Of a stretch of 6,751 nt of DNA, positions 1 to 5,765 are shown piece by piece; position 1 is the stretch's first letter; every line of letters begins with the position of its first letter. The stretch spans positions 1 to 6,751 of the forward strand of contig DASWTK010000103.1 in assembly GCA_036402175.1 (NCBI GenBank), in the 5' to 3' direction. A model generated the notes under the pieces. It saw only the letters and a list, made by a program, of their open reading frames with translations. It did not search any database and was not told the DNA's origin. A program made the position numbers and the translations under genes. This DNA comes from DASPKM01 sp036402175. Lineage in GTDB: Bacteria > Bacteroidota > Bacteroidia > Chitinophagales > Chitinophagaceae.

Positions 1-1098
1 CAGATTGAAGTTCATGTTATCGCGCTGCATCGCATTGGTGTTGTTGGCAACCAGTATGCGGTTCACGGTGCCGGTTGATTTCTCGGAGATCACCATTTTG
101 CTTGAGTTGGCCATCCTGGGATCGGCGAAATTTCCGTTCACGATAATTCCGAAGGTGGATTTTTTGTTGAGGAAGTAATCCAGGCCCAGCTTGAAGTTGT
201 GCGCTTCATTTCTCATTTTCATCACGCCAGCCTGATCGAAGATCGAATCGAGCACAGTGCGGTATATTTTCATGTTGTTGGCATTGATGCTATTATTATA
301 AGCATAGTTGCCAAAGATGTTAAGCTTCGCATTGCGATGATTGAGTGAGAATCCACCATTGTATTTAGGATAGGTGGCGATATTCCAGCCCGCGTTCACT
401 GAACCGTTAGTGCCAAGTGATTTATTTTTCTTCAGCCTGATGTTGATGATACCGGCGTTGCCTGCAGCTTCGTATTTGGCAGAAGGATTTGTGATGAGCT
501 CAATAGATTCAACCTGCGAAGACTGAATCGACTTGAGATAGTTGGCCAGATCGGCTCCCGCCAGTGGTGTTGGCCGTCCGTCGATATAAACCTGAATGCC
601 ATTTTTCCCGCTCATGCTGATGTTATCATCTTTGTCGACCATAACGCCGGGCGACTTACGCAATAGCTCCAGCATATCATTACCTACAGCATTGATGGTC
701 CCTTCAACATTGAGGATGGTTTTATCGGCCTTCATTTCAATCAGCGGCTTTGAGGCGGTAACTACTACTTCCTTCATACTACCCGCAAGTTTGGTGAGGG
801 TAATGGCCGGAAGGGTTACAACCTCAGTTGAAAGGCTGAAAGGCGCGGAGAAGGTTGGTTTATGTCCTACGAAAGTAGCTTTGACGCGGTAGCTGCCTTC
901 TTTAATTCCGGCAAAGCTGAACTGGCCTTCGGTTGAGCTGGCTGCCAGCTTCACCAATGAAGAATCGGATGCCTTTAAGAGGCTGATGGTGGCGCCTTTA
1001 ACGGCTTTGCCATCGTCGTCATTTACTGAACCGCTCACCTGGGATTTGGCGGAATTAAAGATCATGGTTGCTGAAAGGAGTAATATAAAGATTCGCAT
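1..1098 (-). CDS. TonB-dependent outer-membrane receptor, N-terminal 366 residues (partial, runs off left edge)
   Basis: I translated this frame by hand; it is open from the ATG at 1098 to position 1, and its C-terminal part lies outside the window. Residues 1-20 form a signal peptide (MRIFILLLSATMIFNSAKSQ). Residues about 21-105 look like a carboxypeptidase-regulatory-like beta-sandwich (VSGSVNDDDGKAVKGATISL, then GQFSFAGIKEGSYRVKATFVG). Residues about 108-225 are a TonB plug: KEVVVTASKP, LLRKSPGVMVDKDDNISMSG, VYIDGRPTPL, VESIELITNPSAKYEAAGNA and GIINIRLKK. From about residue 230 alternating aromatic and polar strands begin (NAGWNIATYPKYNGGFSLNH), as expected for the barrel. This matches the Bacteroidota outer-membrane beta-barrel receptor family (Pfam PF14905 type), normally about 750-800 residues. 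Such proteins sit in the outer membrane and take up a ligand using TonB energy. The substrate cannot be told, and no SusD-like partner is visible. Confidence 0.93.
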   Translation of the reverse strand, partial: MRIFILLLSATMIFNSAKSQVSGSVNDDDGKAVKGATISLLKASDSSLVKLAASSTEGQFSFAGIKEGSYRVKATFVGHKPTFSAPFSLSTEVVTLPAITLTKLAGSMKEVVVTASKPLIEMKADKTILNVEGTINAVGNDMLELLRKSPGVMVDKDDNISMSGKNGIQVYIDGRPTPLAGADLANYLKSIQSSQVESIELITNPSAKYEAAGNAGIINIRLKKNKSLGTNGSVNAGWNIATYPKYNGGFSLNHRNAKLNIFGNYAYNNSINANNMKIYRTVLDSIFDQAGVMKMRNEAHNFKLGLDYFLNKKSTFGIIVNGNFADPRMANSSKMVISEKSTGTVNRILVANNTNAMQRDNMNFNL

Positions 1099-1117
1099 AA
1101 CAGTTTTTTTACGAGGA

Positions 1118-1125
1118 CAAACGTA
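1118..1125 (-). promoter_or_regulatory. Bacteroidota-type -7 box for the TonB receptor
   Basis: Read on the minus strand this is TACGTTTG, an exact match to TAnnTTTG. It ends 19 nt before the receptor ATG, so the leader would be only about 12-15 nt. About 19 nt upstream is a T-rich stretch (minus strand GTTTTTC, 1145-1151) that could act as a weak -33 element, but there is no clear TTTG at the ideal distance. Confidence 0.5.
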
Positions 1126-1210
1126 TGACTGGATGCGGGGTGGAAGAAAAACGTTACACCAAAAGGCGGATTGGGGATATGAATAGGTGGATTGGGATTT
1201 ACCGATCGGT

Positions 1211-1397
1211 GATTTAAGGATGGGGATTTGGGGGTAGAAGCACGGATTTTTGGTTGGAAAGGTTTGTTTGAGATGATTGGTTGGATTTAAGGATTACACG
1301 GATTTGGGGGTATTGAGGAATCACAGATTTGATTGGAAAGGTTTGTTTGAGATGATTGGTAGGATTTAAGGATTACACGGATTTGGGGGTATTGAGG
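1211..1397. repeat. Imperfect tandem repeat, about 80-bp period, three copies
   Basis: Positions 1249-1318 and 1328-1397 are the same 70-bp sequence with two mismatches (1253/1332 and 1282/1361), offset by 79 bp. A third, more degenerate and shorter copy lies at 1211-1248. The marker GATTTAAGGAT recurs at 1211, 1284 and 1363, and GGATTTGGGGGTA recurs in all three. The plus strand is strongly G/T-rich. The array fills most of the 274-bp gap between the receptor start and the SRPBCC gene, and its last copy overlaps the 3' end of that gene, including its stop codon. The rest of the gap (1099-1210) holds the receptor promoter and more GGATTGGG-like sequence. Confidence 0.9.
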
Positions 1398-1897
1398 GTG
1401 AGATGTTGGGGTTTTAGTTCGATTGGAGGTTTTTGGGAAGAATGGTAGTGGGATTCGAGGGTTTGGAAGCGGTAGTTGAAGATGTTGTTGAGTTTTTTAC
1501 GCACAAACAGGCGGTGGGCCAGGCGGCCAAGGGGCCCGAGTGGGAGTTTGTAGTGCACGATGTCGGTCATTTCAACGCCTTCCTTCACGGGTTTGAAGAA
1601 ATGAGAGTGGTGCCAGAAAGCATAAGGACCGAAGCGCTGTTCGTCAACGAAGTATTCCTTTTCCTTTACATGGGTAATTTCTGTCATCCAGAAAACCGGG
1701 AAACCGGGAAATGGGTTGACCGTATAAGTTATTATCTGACCGGCGTACATCTTATCGCTTCCGCTGTTGCTCAGTATTTTGAATTTCAGATCAGTTGGTG
1801 TGATATCGTTGAGGTTGGCGGGATTTGAAAAAAAATCCCAGGCCTCGTCGAGAGAAATGGGGAGAATTTGCACACGTTTCAGGCTGTAAGAAGACAT
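1373..1897 (-). CDS. SRPBCC (START-like) ligand-binding domain protein, 174 aa
   Basis: The product begins MSSYSLKRVQILPISLDEAW. The opening basic strand, then AWDFFSNPANLNDITP, then alternating strands ending in the long amphipathic helix near PLGPLGRLAHRLFVRKKLNN (residues about 119-138), is the layout of SRPBCC-fold cell-division-inhibitor/cyclase-like proteins, usually about 150 residues. They form one hydrophobic pocket for an unknown small ligand, with no obvious catalytic residues. The frame stays open upstream to 2038, but the extra 47 codons would run through the microsatellite and the terminator hairpin at 1997-2027. The ATG at 1897, preceded by an A-rich minus-strand tract, is therefore the sensible start. 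Residues after about 150 form a polar tail, and the last eight codons plus TAA come from the 80-bp repeat, so the tail is probably not part of the fold. No signal peptide is seen, so it is likely cytoplasmic. No clear promoter is visible. Confidence 0.85.
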   Translation of the reverse strand: MSSYSLKRVQILPISLDEAWDFFSNPANLNDITPTDLKFKILSNSGSDKMYAGQIITYTVNPFPGFPVFWMTEITHVKEKEYFVDEQRFGPYAFWHHSHFFKPVKEGVEMTDIVHYKLPLGPLGRLAHRLFVRKKLNNIFNYRFQTLESHYHSSQKPPIELKPQHLTLNTPKSV

Positions 1898-1953
1898 TAT
1901 TTTAGTTGTGTTATGACAGGTTATAACGTATTTGGTTAGATATTGTTTAAGGT

Positions 1954-1993
1954 GATTTGAGGATTTGGGGATTTGAGGATTTGAGGATTTGAG
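1954..1993. repeat. Octamer microsatellite GATTTGAG, five units
   Basis: Five consecutive 8-bp units start at 1954, 1962, 1970, 1978 and 1986; four read GATTTGAG and the second reads GATTTGGG. The tract lies upstream of the SRPBCC start and directly downstream of the terminator of the small membrane protein gene. Its wording resembles the G/T-rich repeats at 1211-1397. Confidence 0.9.
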
Positions 1994-1996
1994 GAT

Positions 1997-2027
1997 AAAA
2001 AAAAGCTGCTTCAAGGGTGAAGCAGCT
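1997..2027 (-). terminator. Rho-independent terminator of the small membrane protein gene
   Basis: A perfect 10-bp stem (2004-2013 with 2018-2027, arms AGCTGCTTCA and TGAAGCAGCT) closes a 4-nt loop. On the minus strand it is followed by eight T residues (1997-2004, the last overlapping the stem base). It starts 26 nt after the stop codon of the gene at 2054-2290 and blocks read-through into the SRPBCC gene. Confidence 0.92.
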
Positions 2028-2053
2028 GTCGTTATCATTGTATCATACTCAGC

Positions 2054-2290
2054 CTATCCTGTGTACTGATTTCCTTCGCCATAATGCTGGCCATTAGCTG
2101 TTGTTGCAGCTGTTTGCTTTTCGCCAGGCATGAACTGACCAAATATCTTTGTTGCTTTATCTTTCAATCCACCAACGAGATCCTTTCTTTGCTGAGGACT
2201 CATCTTTGAATATTTATAATAAGCAAAAGCAGCGGCGCCGGCTAAGAGCAGGCCAACTGGACTTTTTCCCATTTTTCCATAGCGTAACAT
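2054..2290 (-). CDS. Small single-pass membrane protein, 78 aa, function unknown
   Basis: The product begins MLRYGKMGKSPVG. Residues about 11-27 (PVGLLLAGAAAFAYYKY) form one short Ala/Gly-rich membrane segment next to basic residues. A charged helix follows (SPQQRKDLVGGLKDKATKIF, about 31-50), then a disordered Gly/Gln/Thr-rich tail ending GNQYTG. This layout resembles short YtxH-like envelope-stress proteins, but I cannot assign a family with confidence. Three in-frame starts exist: 2320 (88 aa), 2290 (78 aa) and 2272 (72 aa). I prefer 2290 because it keeps the basic stretch before the membrane helix and follows an A/T-rich minus-strand leader. No exact TAnnTTTG box was found upstream. The gene appears monocistronic, with its own strong terminator. 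Confidence 0.75.
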   Translation of the reverse strand: MLRYGKMGKSPVGLLLAGAAAFAYYKYSKMSPQQRKDLVGGLKDKATKIFGQFMPGEKQTAATTANGQHYGEGNQYTG

Positions 2291-2610
2291 AATTGTATAA
2301 TTTAAGTTTTTAAAAATCAATTACACCGAATAGAGTCAAAATATCGTACCAGTTTTTAAACGAAGTGAACTGTGGTTGACGATTAAAGGCAGAGCGTGTA
2401 AGGAGTTCCACAACTCGTGGTAAATATGCCTGTTAAAGTTAGTGAGTATAAGATAGAATTTGTTTTGGCATGCCAATTGAAATATACATTACAGATGATT
2501 GCTCACAAGCGCTGGATGATATCTCAATAAAATACTACATATAAAAAAAGAGATTCTTCCAAATCAGCTGATGAGACTAAACATTAAAATCAACGGTTTA
2601 AAATAAGAGA
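2291..2610. other. Intergenic region without a convincing gene
   Basis: This stretch is AT-rich between two minus-strand genes. It contains a small hairpin (CCAC/GTGG, 2408-2420), a 12-bp palindrome at 2465-2476, and two tiny plus-strand frames. One, at 2426-2530, would give 34 aa beginning MPVKVSEYKIEF. The other, at 2470-2544, would give 24 aa reading MPIEIYITDDCSQALDDI before IKYYI. The second faintly recalls the start of a response-regulator receiver domain (hydrophobic strand then DD), but it is too short to judge. The plus-strand terminator signal just downstream leaves open a short plus-strand transcript, though no exact promoter box precedes it. I call no gene here. Confidence 0.6.
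2465..2476. promoter_or_regulatory. Perfect 12-bp palindrome, possible operator
   Basis: The sequence TTGGCATGCCAA is a perfect dyad with no spacer. It lies alone in the 392-bp gap, about 175 bp upstream of the small membrane protein start and about 207 bp beyond the isomerase stop. Dimeric regulators bind such sites, but one occurrence in a window of this size is weak evidence. Confidence 0.25.
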
Positions 2611-2637
2611 GGTCGGATCAACATCCGACCTTTTTTT
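2611..2637. terminator. Hairpin terminator, best in the plus direction, possibly bidirectional
   Basis: An 8-bp perfect stem (2611-2618 GGTCGGAT with 2623-2630 ATCCGACC) closes a CAAC loop, followed on the plus strand by seven T residues. On the minus strand the hairpin is followed by CTCTCTTATTTT, a weaker but usable U-rich tail. It begins 46 nt after the minus-strand isomerase stop codon, so it probably ends that transcript. The stronger T-run nevertheless faces the other way, toward any plus-strand transcript from 2340-2610. Confidence 0.8.
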
Positions 2638-2682
2638 ATTGAACGCGTATGATATTATTGTCACATATTATCGATCGCATCT

Positions 2683-3288
2683 TTACTTAAGACGGGTAAT
2701 ATTATAGATAGCAACAGGCGGATTAAAATACTGTTCATTCTCTGGCTGCGTATAGATCCTTCTTACGATGTTCATTCCGCTGATCACTTTTCCGAATGCC
2801 GCATAACCCTGACCGTCGGGATTGTTTTCGCCACCATAATCAAAACCCGGCTGATCACCTACACAAATAAAAAATTCACTTCCTGCTGTGCCAGGCTCTT
2901 CTCTTGCGTAAGATATTACGCCGTTTGTGTGCAGGATGCCTGTTTGCTGAGTGCTTTCATGCGGGATTCGTGGAATGTTCGCGGGTTTGTTCCGCTTCTT
3001 CCAGATGCCGCCCTGTATCAATTCAGCTTTTGGGGCATTGGATGGCTGATTATCCATATTCAGCACGCGATAAAATGAGCCGTCTTTATAATGACCGGCG
3101 TCTACATTCGCCAGAAAGGCTGTTACACTTTTGGGTGCCTTATCGTTATATAATTCAATTTCAATTTCACCGTATTGCGTGGTTATTTCAACTCGTGGAT
3201 ATTTACTTTCAGTAGAAGTGCACGATAAACCCGATGAAACCGCAAGCGCGCAAGTGAAATAAATAAGATGAATGAAAGTAAGTTTCAT
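2683..3288 (-). CDS. Cyclophilin-type peptidyl-prolyl cis-trans isomerase, probable lipoprotein, 201 aa
   Basis: It catalyses cis-trans isomerisation of X-Pro bonds during folding of exported proteins (family knowledge). Residues 1-22 are a hydrophobic signal segment followed by Cys23, in the context SSGLSCTSTES. The -3 position is Gly rather than Leu/Val, so the lipobox is not canonical. The cyclophilin core starts near residue 32 (RVEITTQYGEIEIELYNDKA). Key motifs are FYRV with catalytic Arg74, IQGG at 91-94 (Gln92), GVISYAR at 123-129, GSEFFICV at 136-143, and GYAAFGKVISGMNIV at 161-175. In GSEFFI, Glu138 stands where most cyclophilins have Gln. Where eukaryotic CypA has the cyclosporin-contacting Trp, this protein appears to have Phe149. 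The length fits a single-domain periplasmic cyclophilin. It diverges from the SMUG2-like gene across a 92-bp gap. Confidence 0.93.
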   Translation of the reverse strand: MKLTFIHLIYFTCALAVSSGLSCTSTESKYPRVEITTQYGEIEIELYNDKAPKSVTAFLANVDAGHYKDGSFYRVLNMDNQPSNAPKAELIQGGIWKKRNKPANIPRIPHESTQQTGILHTNGVISYAREEPGTAGSEFFICVGDQPGFDYGGENNPDGQGYAAFGKVISGMNIVRRIYTQPENEQYFNPPVAIYNITRLK

Positions 3289-3331
3289 CCTGAATTGCTT
3301 GTTGAGATAAATTATAATAATTCAATAAACT

Positions 3332-3339
3332 CAAAAATA
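3332..3339 (-). promoter_or_regulatory. -7 box for the isomerase gene
   Basis: On the minus strand this reads TATTTTTG, an exact TAnnTTTG match. It ends 43 nt before the isomerase ATG, giving a predicted leader of about 35-40 nt. No clear TTTG lies 19-21 nt upstream, so the -33 element is weak. Confidence 0.5.
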
Positions 3340-3341
3340 CC

Positions 3342-3373
3342 TTTTTACCTAAAATGCCCTGCCATTATCTTCG
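3342..3373 (+). promoter_or_regulatory. Candidate promoter of the SMUG2-like gene
   Basis: TATCTTCG at 3366-3373 differs from TAnnTTTG by one base. A TTTTT run at 3342-3346 lies 19 bp upstream, the right spacing for a -33 element. Only 7 nt separate the box from the ATG at 3381, so the transcript would be nearly or fully leaderless. TACCTTTT at 3338-3345 is an alternative box. Both overlap the isomerase promoter on the other strand. Confidence 0.4.
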
Positions 3374-3380
3374 ATGAAGT

Positions 3381-4055
3381 ATGAAAACTGTTGGTCAGTC
3401 CATTATTGAATTTTACTCATCACTTCAGCCTCCGCTTGATCTTCCGGCCGGAGTAGAGATATTACATCCTCAGGCCAGCCAGCAAACGATGCAGGTTGTG
3501 CAGGAATTTTATAACCGATATTATAATGACAATAATCCGCGCCAGTTACTTTTTGGAATTAATCCCGGCCGATTTGGCGCGGGCACAACCGGAGTCAACT
3601 TCACCGGACCAAAACAACTCACGGAACATTGCGGTATTCAGCACCCTTTCAAATTGAGATCGGAATTATCGGCAGAGTTCATTTATTTAATGATCGATGC
3701 GTATGGTGGTTGTGAAAAATTCTACGGTAAATTTTTTATTACCTCGGTCAGTCCGCTTGGTTTTATAAAAAATGGAATTAACCTCAATTATTACGATGAT
3801 AAGGCCCTGGCCTCGAGCCTCCGGCCATGGATCATTGAAAACATCAGGACACAGATTGCTTTCAGCAGGTGCTCGCGCTCCTGCATTTGTATTGGAGGGG
3901 AGAAGAATTTTAAATATTTCAATTCAATAAACAACGAAGCCGGGTTTTTTGAACGCATTTTACCACTGCCACATCCGCGTTTTATCATGCAGTACAGGCG
4001 AAAGCAGGTCAGCAATTACGTTGATGCCTACCTGAAGGCGCTGGACGAACTCTGA
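3381..4055 (+). CDS. SMUG2-like uracil-DNA glycosylase family protein, 224 aa
   Basis: The family (formerly DUF4918, uracil-DNA glycosylase superfamily family 3) removes uracil and some damaged pyrimidines from DNA as the first step of base excision repair in the cytoplasm. Motif 1 is GINPGRFGAGTTGVNFTG, starting at residue 59. Asn61 is placed like the water-activating Asn of SMUG1 GMNPG, and the following GVNF matches the base-stacking loop. FITSVSPLGFI at 119-129 is a conserved core strand and loop. The closing motif PLPHPRFIMQYRR (195-207) places His198 like the catalytic His of the SMUG1 HPSPRN motif, but with HPRF in its place, as in the SMUG2 branch. CICIGGEKN (168-176) is the strand before it. 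The length is normal for SMUG2. The ATG at 3381 follows a promoter-like box closely. No terminator is seen before the promoter at 4090. Confidence 0.88.
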   Translation: MKTVGQSIIEFYSSLQPPLDLPAGVEILHPQASQQTMQVVQEFYNRYYNDNNPRQLLFGINPGRFGAGTTGVNFTGPKQLTEHCGIQHPFKLRSELSAEFIYLMIDAYGGCEKFYGKFFITSVSPLGFIKNGINLNYYDDKALASSLRPWIIENIRTQIAFSRCSRSCICIGGEKNFKYFNSINNEAGFFERILPLPHPRFIMQYRRKQVSNYVDAYLKALDEL

Positions 4056-4089
4056 TGTTTGAACAATATAAATTTCTTGACGAGCGGAG

Positions 4090-4119
4090 TTTGGATAATA
4101 AAATATTTTTCTACTTTTG
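4090..4119 (+). promoter_or_regulatory. Strong Bacteroidota promoter upstream of the MATE leader
   Basis: TTTG at 4090-4093 is followed after 18 bp by TACTTTTG at 4112-4119 and then a C, giving an excellent -33/-7 pair for the Bacteroidota primary sigma factor. It is the best promoter in the window. Transcription would start near 4124, 178 nt before the MATE start codon. Confidence 0.75.
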
Positions 4120-4123
4120 CGGC

Positions 4124-4260
4124 ACTCAATTACGGAATATGAACAGCTTTTAAGTCCTGCGCAACAGGCCAGGCAATCTCACTTTATGAATTTTCAATAG
4201 ACCTTCAGATTATTTTGAATCTGCCGATCTATTTGAACACTCCCGTAAGTACGGGCTTTT
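4124..4260 (+). ncRNA. Candidate structured RNA: MATE 5' leader or free-standing small RNA
   Basis: This about 137-nt segment begins at the predicted start of the promoter at 4112-4119 and ends at a hairpin with a T-run. Visible helices are CCTG/CAGG with a 5-nt loop (4156-4168); an outer AATAGA/TCTATT (4196-4201 with 4228-4233) enclosing CAGATT/AATCTG (4206-4211 with 4218-4223), separated by a 4x4 internal loop; and the terminal CCCGT/ACGGG hairpin (4242-4255). TTACGG at 4130-4135 can also pair with CCGTAA at 4243-4248, which would close the whole RNA and break the terminal hairpin. I cannot assign a class. A 6S-Flavo-type RNA or an attenuator for the transporter are both possible. The boundaries are approximate. 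Confidence 0.4.
4242..4260 (+). terminator. Weak terminator or attenuator hairpin before the MATE gene
   Basis: The arms CCCGT (4242-4246) and ACGGG (4251-4255) close a 4-nt loop, followed by C and then TTTT. The stem is short and the T-run brief, so termination would be partial. It lies 41 nt before the MATE ATG. A box TATTTTTA at 4278-4285, one base off consensus, could give the MATE gene its own promoter downstream of this hairpin. Confidence 0.4.
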
Positions 4261-4301
4261 AACCCCCTATTATTTAGTATTTTTAAAATCGACTGTCACT
4301 C

Positions 4302-5723
4302 ATGTCGCAATCTGTGTCAACCAACAGGATAGCCTATTATTTTTCGCTCATAAAGCAATCGCTCAGGGGCGATCAGCAGGATTATACAACGGGCAGCATT
4401 CGCAAGGCCGTGTTCCTTCTTGCCATTCCAATGATACTGGAAATGGGAATGGAGAGCGTATTCGCGATTGTGGATCTTTATTTCGTAGGTCATTTGCCCA
4501 ATAGCAGCAACGCCATTCAAACAGTAGGACTCACCGAATCAGTCCTTACAATTATTTATTCACTTGCAATAGGCATCAGCATGGCCGCCACCGCCATGGT
4601 AGCCAGGAGGATCGGAGAAAAAGATCCGGAGGCCGCCGCGGTTGCTGGTGTTCAGTCGCTGATCGTTGCCCTGGTAATTACGATCATTGTAAGTGTGCTG
4701 GGGTATATCTATGCTGACGATGTACTTCGTCTCATGGGAGCTGAGCCGGAAACAGTTCTCATGGGCACTACTTACACGCGCATCATGATGGGCGGAAGCA
4801 TCGTGATCATGCTGCTGTTCCTTATCAATGGTATTTTCAGAGGAGCCGGCGATGCATCGATGGCAATGAAAAGTCTCTGGATCGCCAATATCGGCAACAT
4901 CATACTTTGTCCGATGCTGATCAGGGGAATCGGTCCGTTCCCTGAAATGGGACTTACAGGCGCGGCCGTTGCCACTACCATCGGCCGGGGAATTGGTGTG
5001 CTGTATCAACTTTATCACCTGTTCTTTGGCAAGAGCCAGATCAAATTCAAAAAAGCGCACCTGAAGGCCGAGTGGCCGATCATTAAATCAATTGTGAATG
5101 TTGCGTCGCCGGGAACCCTTCAGTTCATCATCGGATCATGCAGCTGGATATTCCTGGCGCACCTGGTAGCCACTACAGGACAGGACGACGCATCGGCGGG
5201 TTACCAGACTGCCATCAGGATCGTGATCTTCTTTATTCTTCCGGCCTGGGGCATGAGCAATGCGGCGGCAACGCTGGTAGGACAAAACCTGGGAGCCAAA
5301 CAACCCGACCGGGCAGAGCGATCGGTAATAAAGACAGCTACTTATAGTGGCATATTCATGGGTGCTGTGTCTATTTTGTTTCTGGTGGGAGCAGAAGGGA
5401 TCGTATCGGTCTTCACCCGCGAACCGGAAGTAGTGCGATATGCAGTGAACGCTTTAAGGATCATCAGTGCGGGTTACATATTCTATGGCATTGGCATGGT
5501 AATGATCAATGCATTCAACGGCGCGGGAGACACGCGGACGCCAACCTGGATAAATCTTATCGGCTTCTGGTTTTTCCAGATACCGCTTGCCTACCTTCTT
5601 GCCAAAACATTTCAAATGGGCCCGTTAGGTGTGTTCATCGCAATTCCGGTTGCGGAAACGGCGATTACGGTGGCGGCGATTGTGTTGTTTAGGAGGGGGA
5701 AATGGAAATTGGTTAAGATATAG
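4302..5723 (+). CDS. MATE family multidrug/cation antiporter, 473 aa, complete
   Basis: It is an inner-membrane exporter of the MATE family (two PF01554 repeats, 12 membrane helices), which expels organic cations or drugs using a Na+ or H+ gradient; the true substrate cannot be read from sequence. About 30 polar cytoplasmic residues precede helix 1 (VFLLAIPMILEMGMESVFAI, residues 37-56, then VDLYFVG). Repeat-1 hallmarks are GISMAATAMVARRIGEKDPE (91-110) and FRGAGDASMAMKSLW (179-193). The matching repeat-2 motifs are WGMSNAAATLVGQNLGAKQP (316-335) and FNGAGDTRTPTWINLI (405-420). The length is typical for the family. Nothing is truncated. The stop codon TAG is followed immediately by the TTTTGGG array. 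No Shine-Dalgarno is visible before the ATG. Expression may be controlled by the structured leader. Confidence 0.95.
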   Translation: MSQSVSTNRIAYYFSLIKQSLRGDQQDYTTGSIRKAVFLLAIPMILEMGMESVFAIVDLYFVGHLPNSSNAIQTVGLTESVLTIIYSLAIGISMAATAMVARRIGEKDPEAAAVAGVQSLIVALVITIIVSVLGYIYADDVLRLMGAEPETVLMGTTYTRIMMGGSIVIMLLFLINGIFRGAGDASMAMKSLWIANIGNIILCPMLIRGIGPFPEMGLTGAAVATTIGRGIGVLYQLYHLFFGKSQIKFKKAHLKAEWPIIKSIVNVASPGTLQFIIGSCSWIFLAHLVATTGQDDASAGYQTAIRIVIFFILPAWGMSNAAATLVGQNLGAKQPDRAERSVIKTATYSGIFMGAVSILFLVGAEGIVSVFTREPEVVRYAVNALRIISAGYIFYGIGMVMINAFNGAGDTRTPTWINLIGFWFFQIPLAYLLAKTFQMGPLGVFIAIPVAETAITVAAIVLFRRGKWKLVKI

Positions 5724-5765
5724 TTTTGGGTTTTGGGTTTTGGGTTTTGAGTTTTGGGTTTTGGG
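5724..5765 (+). repeat. TTTTGGG heptamer array, six units
   Basis: Six tandem 7-bp units, five TTTTGGG and one TTTTGAG (unit 4, 5745-5751), begin at the first base after the MATE stop codon. With five GGG runs spaced by T4 or longer, the strand could form a G-quadruplex. The short frames that cross this tract are low-complexity and are not genes. Confidence 0.95.

Noticed and set aside
596..1186. Plus-strand open frames of 98 and 66 codons opposite the TonB receptor
   Set aside because: The minus-strand frame has clear receptor, plug and signal-peptide motifs; the plus frames have none and are antisense shadows.
1201..1210. 10-bp palindrome ACCGATCGGT as an operator
   Set aside because: It is a single short dyad about 100 bp upstream of the receptor start, has no second half-site and is likely chance.
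1433..1828. 131-codon plus-strand frame opposite the SRPBCC gene
   Set aside because: It is antisense to a recognisable SRPBCC protein and shows no family motif of its own.
2291..2682. tRNA or rRNA in the gene-free gap
   Set aside because: No cloverleaf, CCA end or conserved rRNA motif can be found on either strand.
4560..5060. 166-codon minus-strand frame inside the MATE gene
   Set aside because: It is His/Asp/Arg-rich antisense sequence with no motif, while the plus strand encodes a complete transporter.
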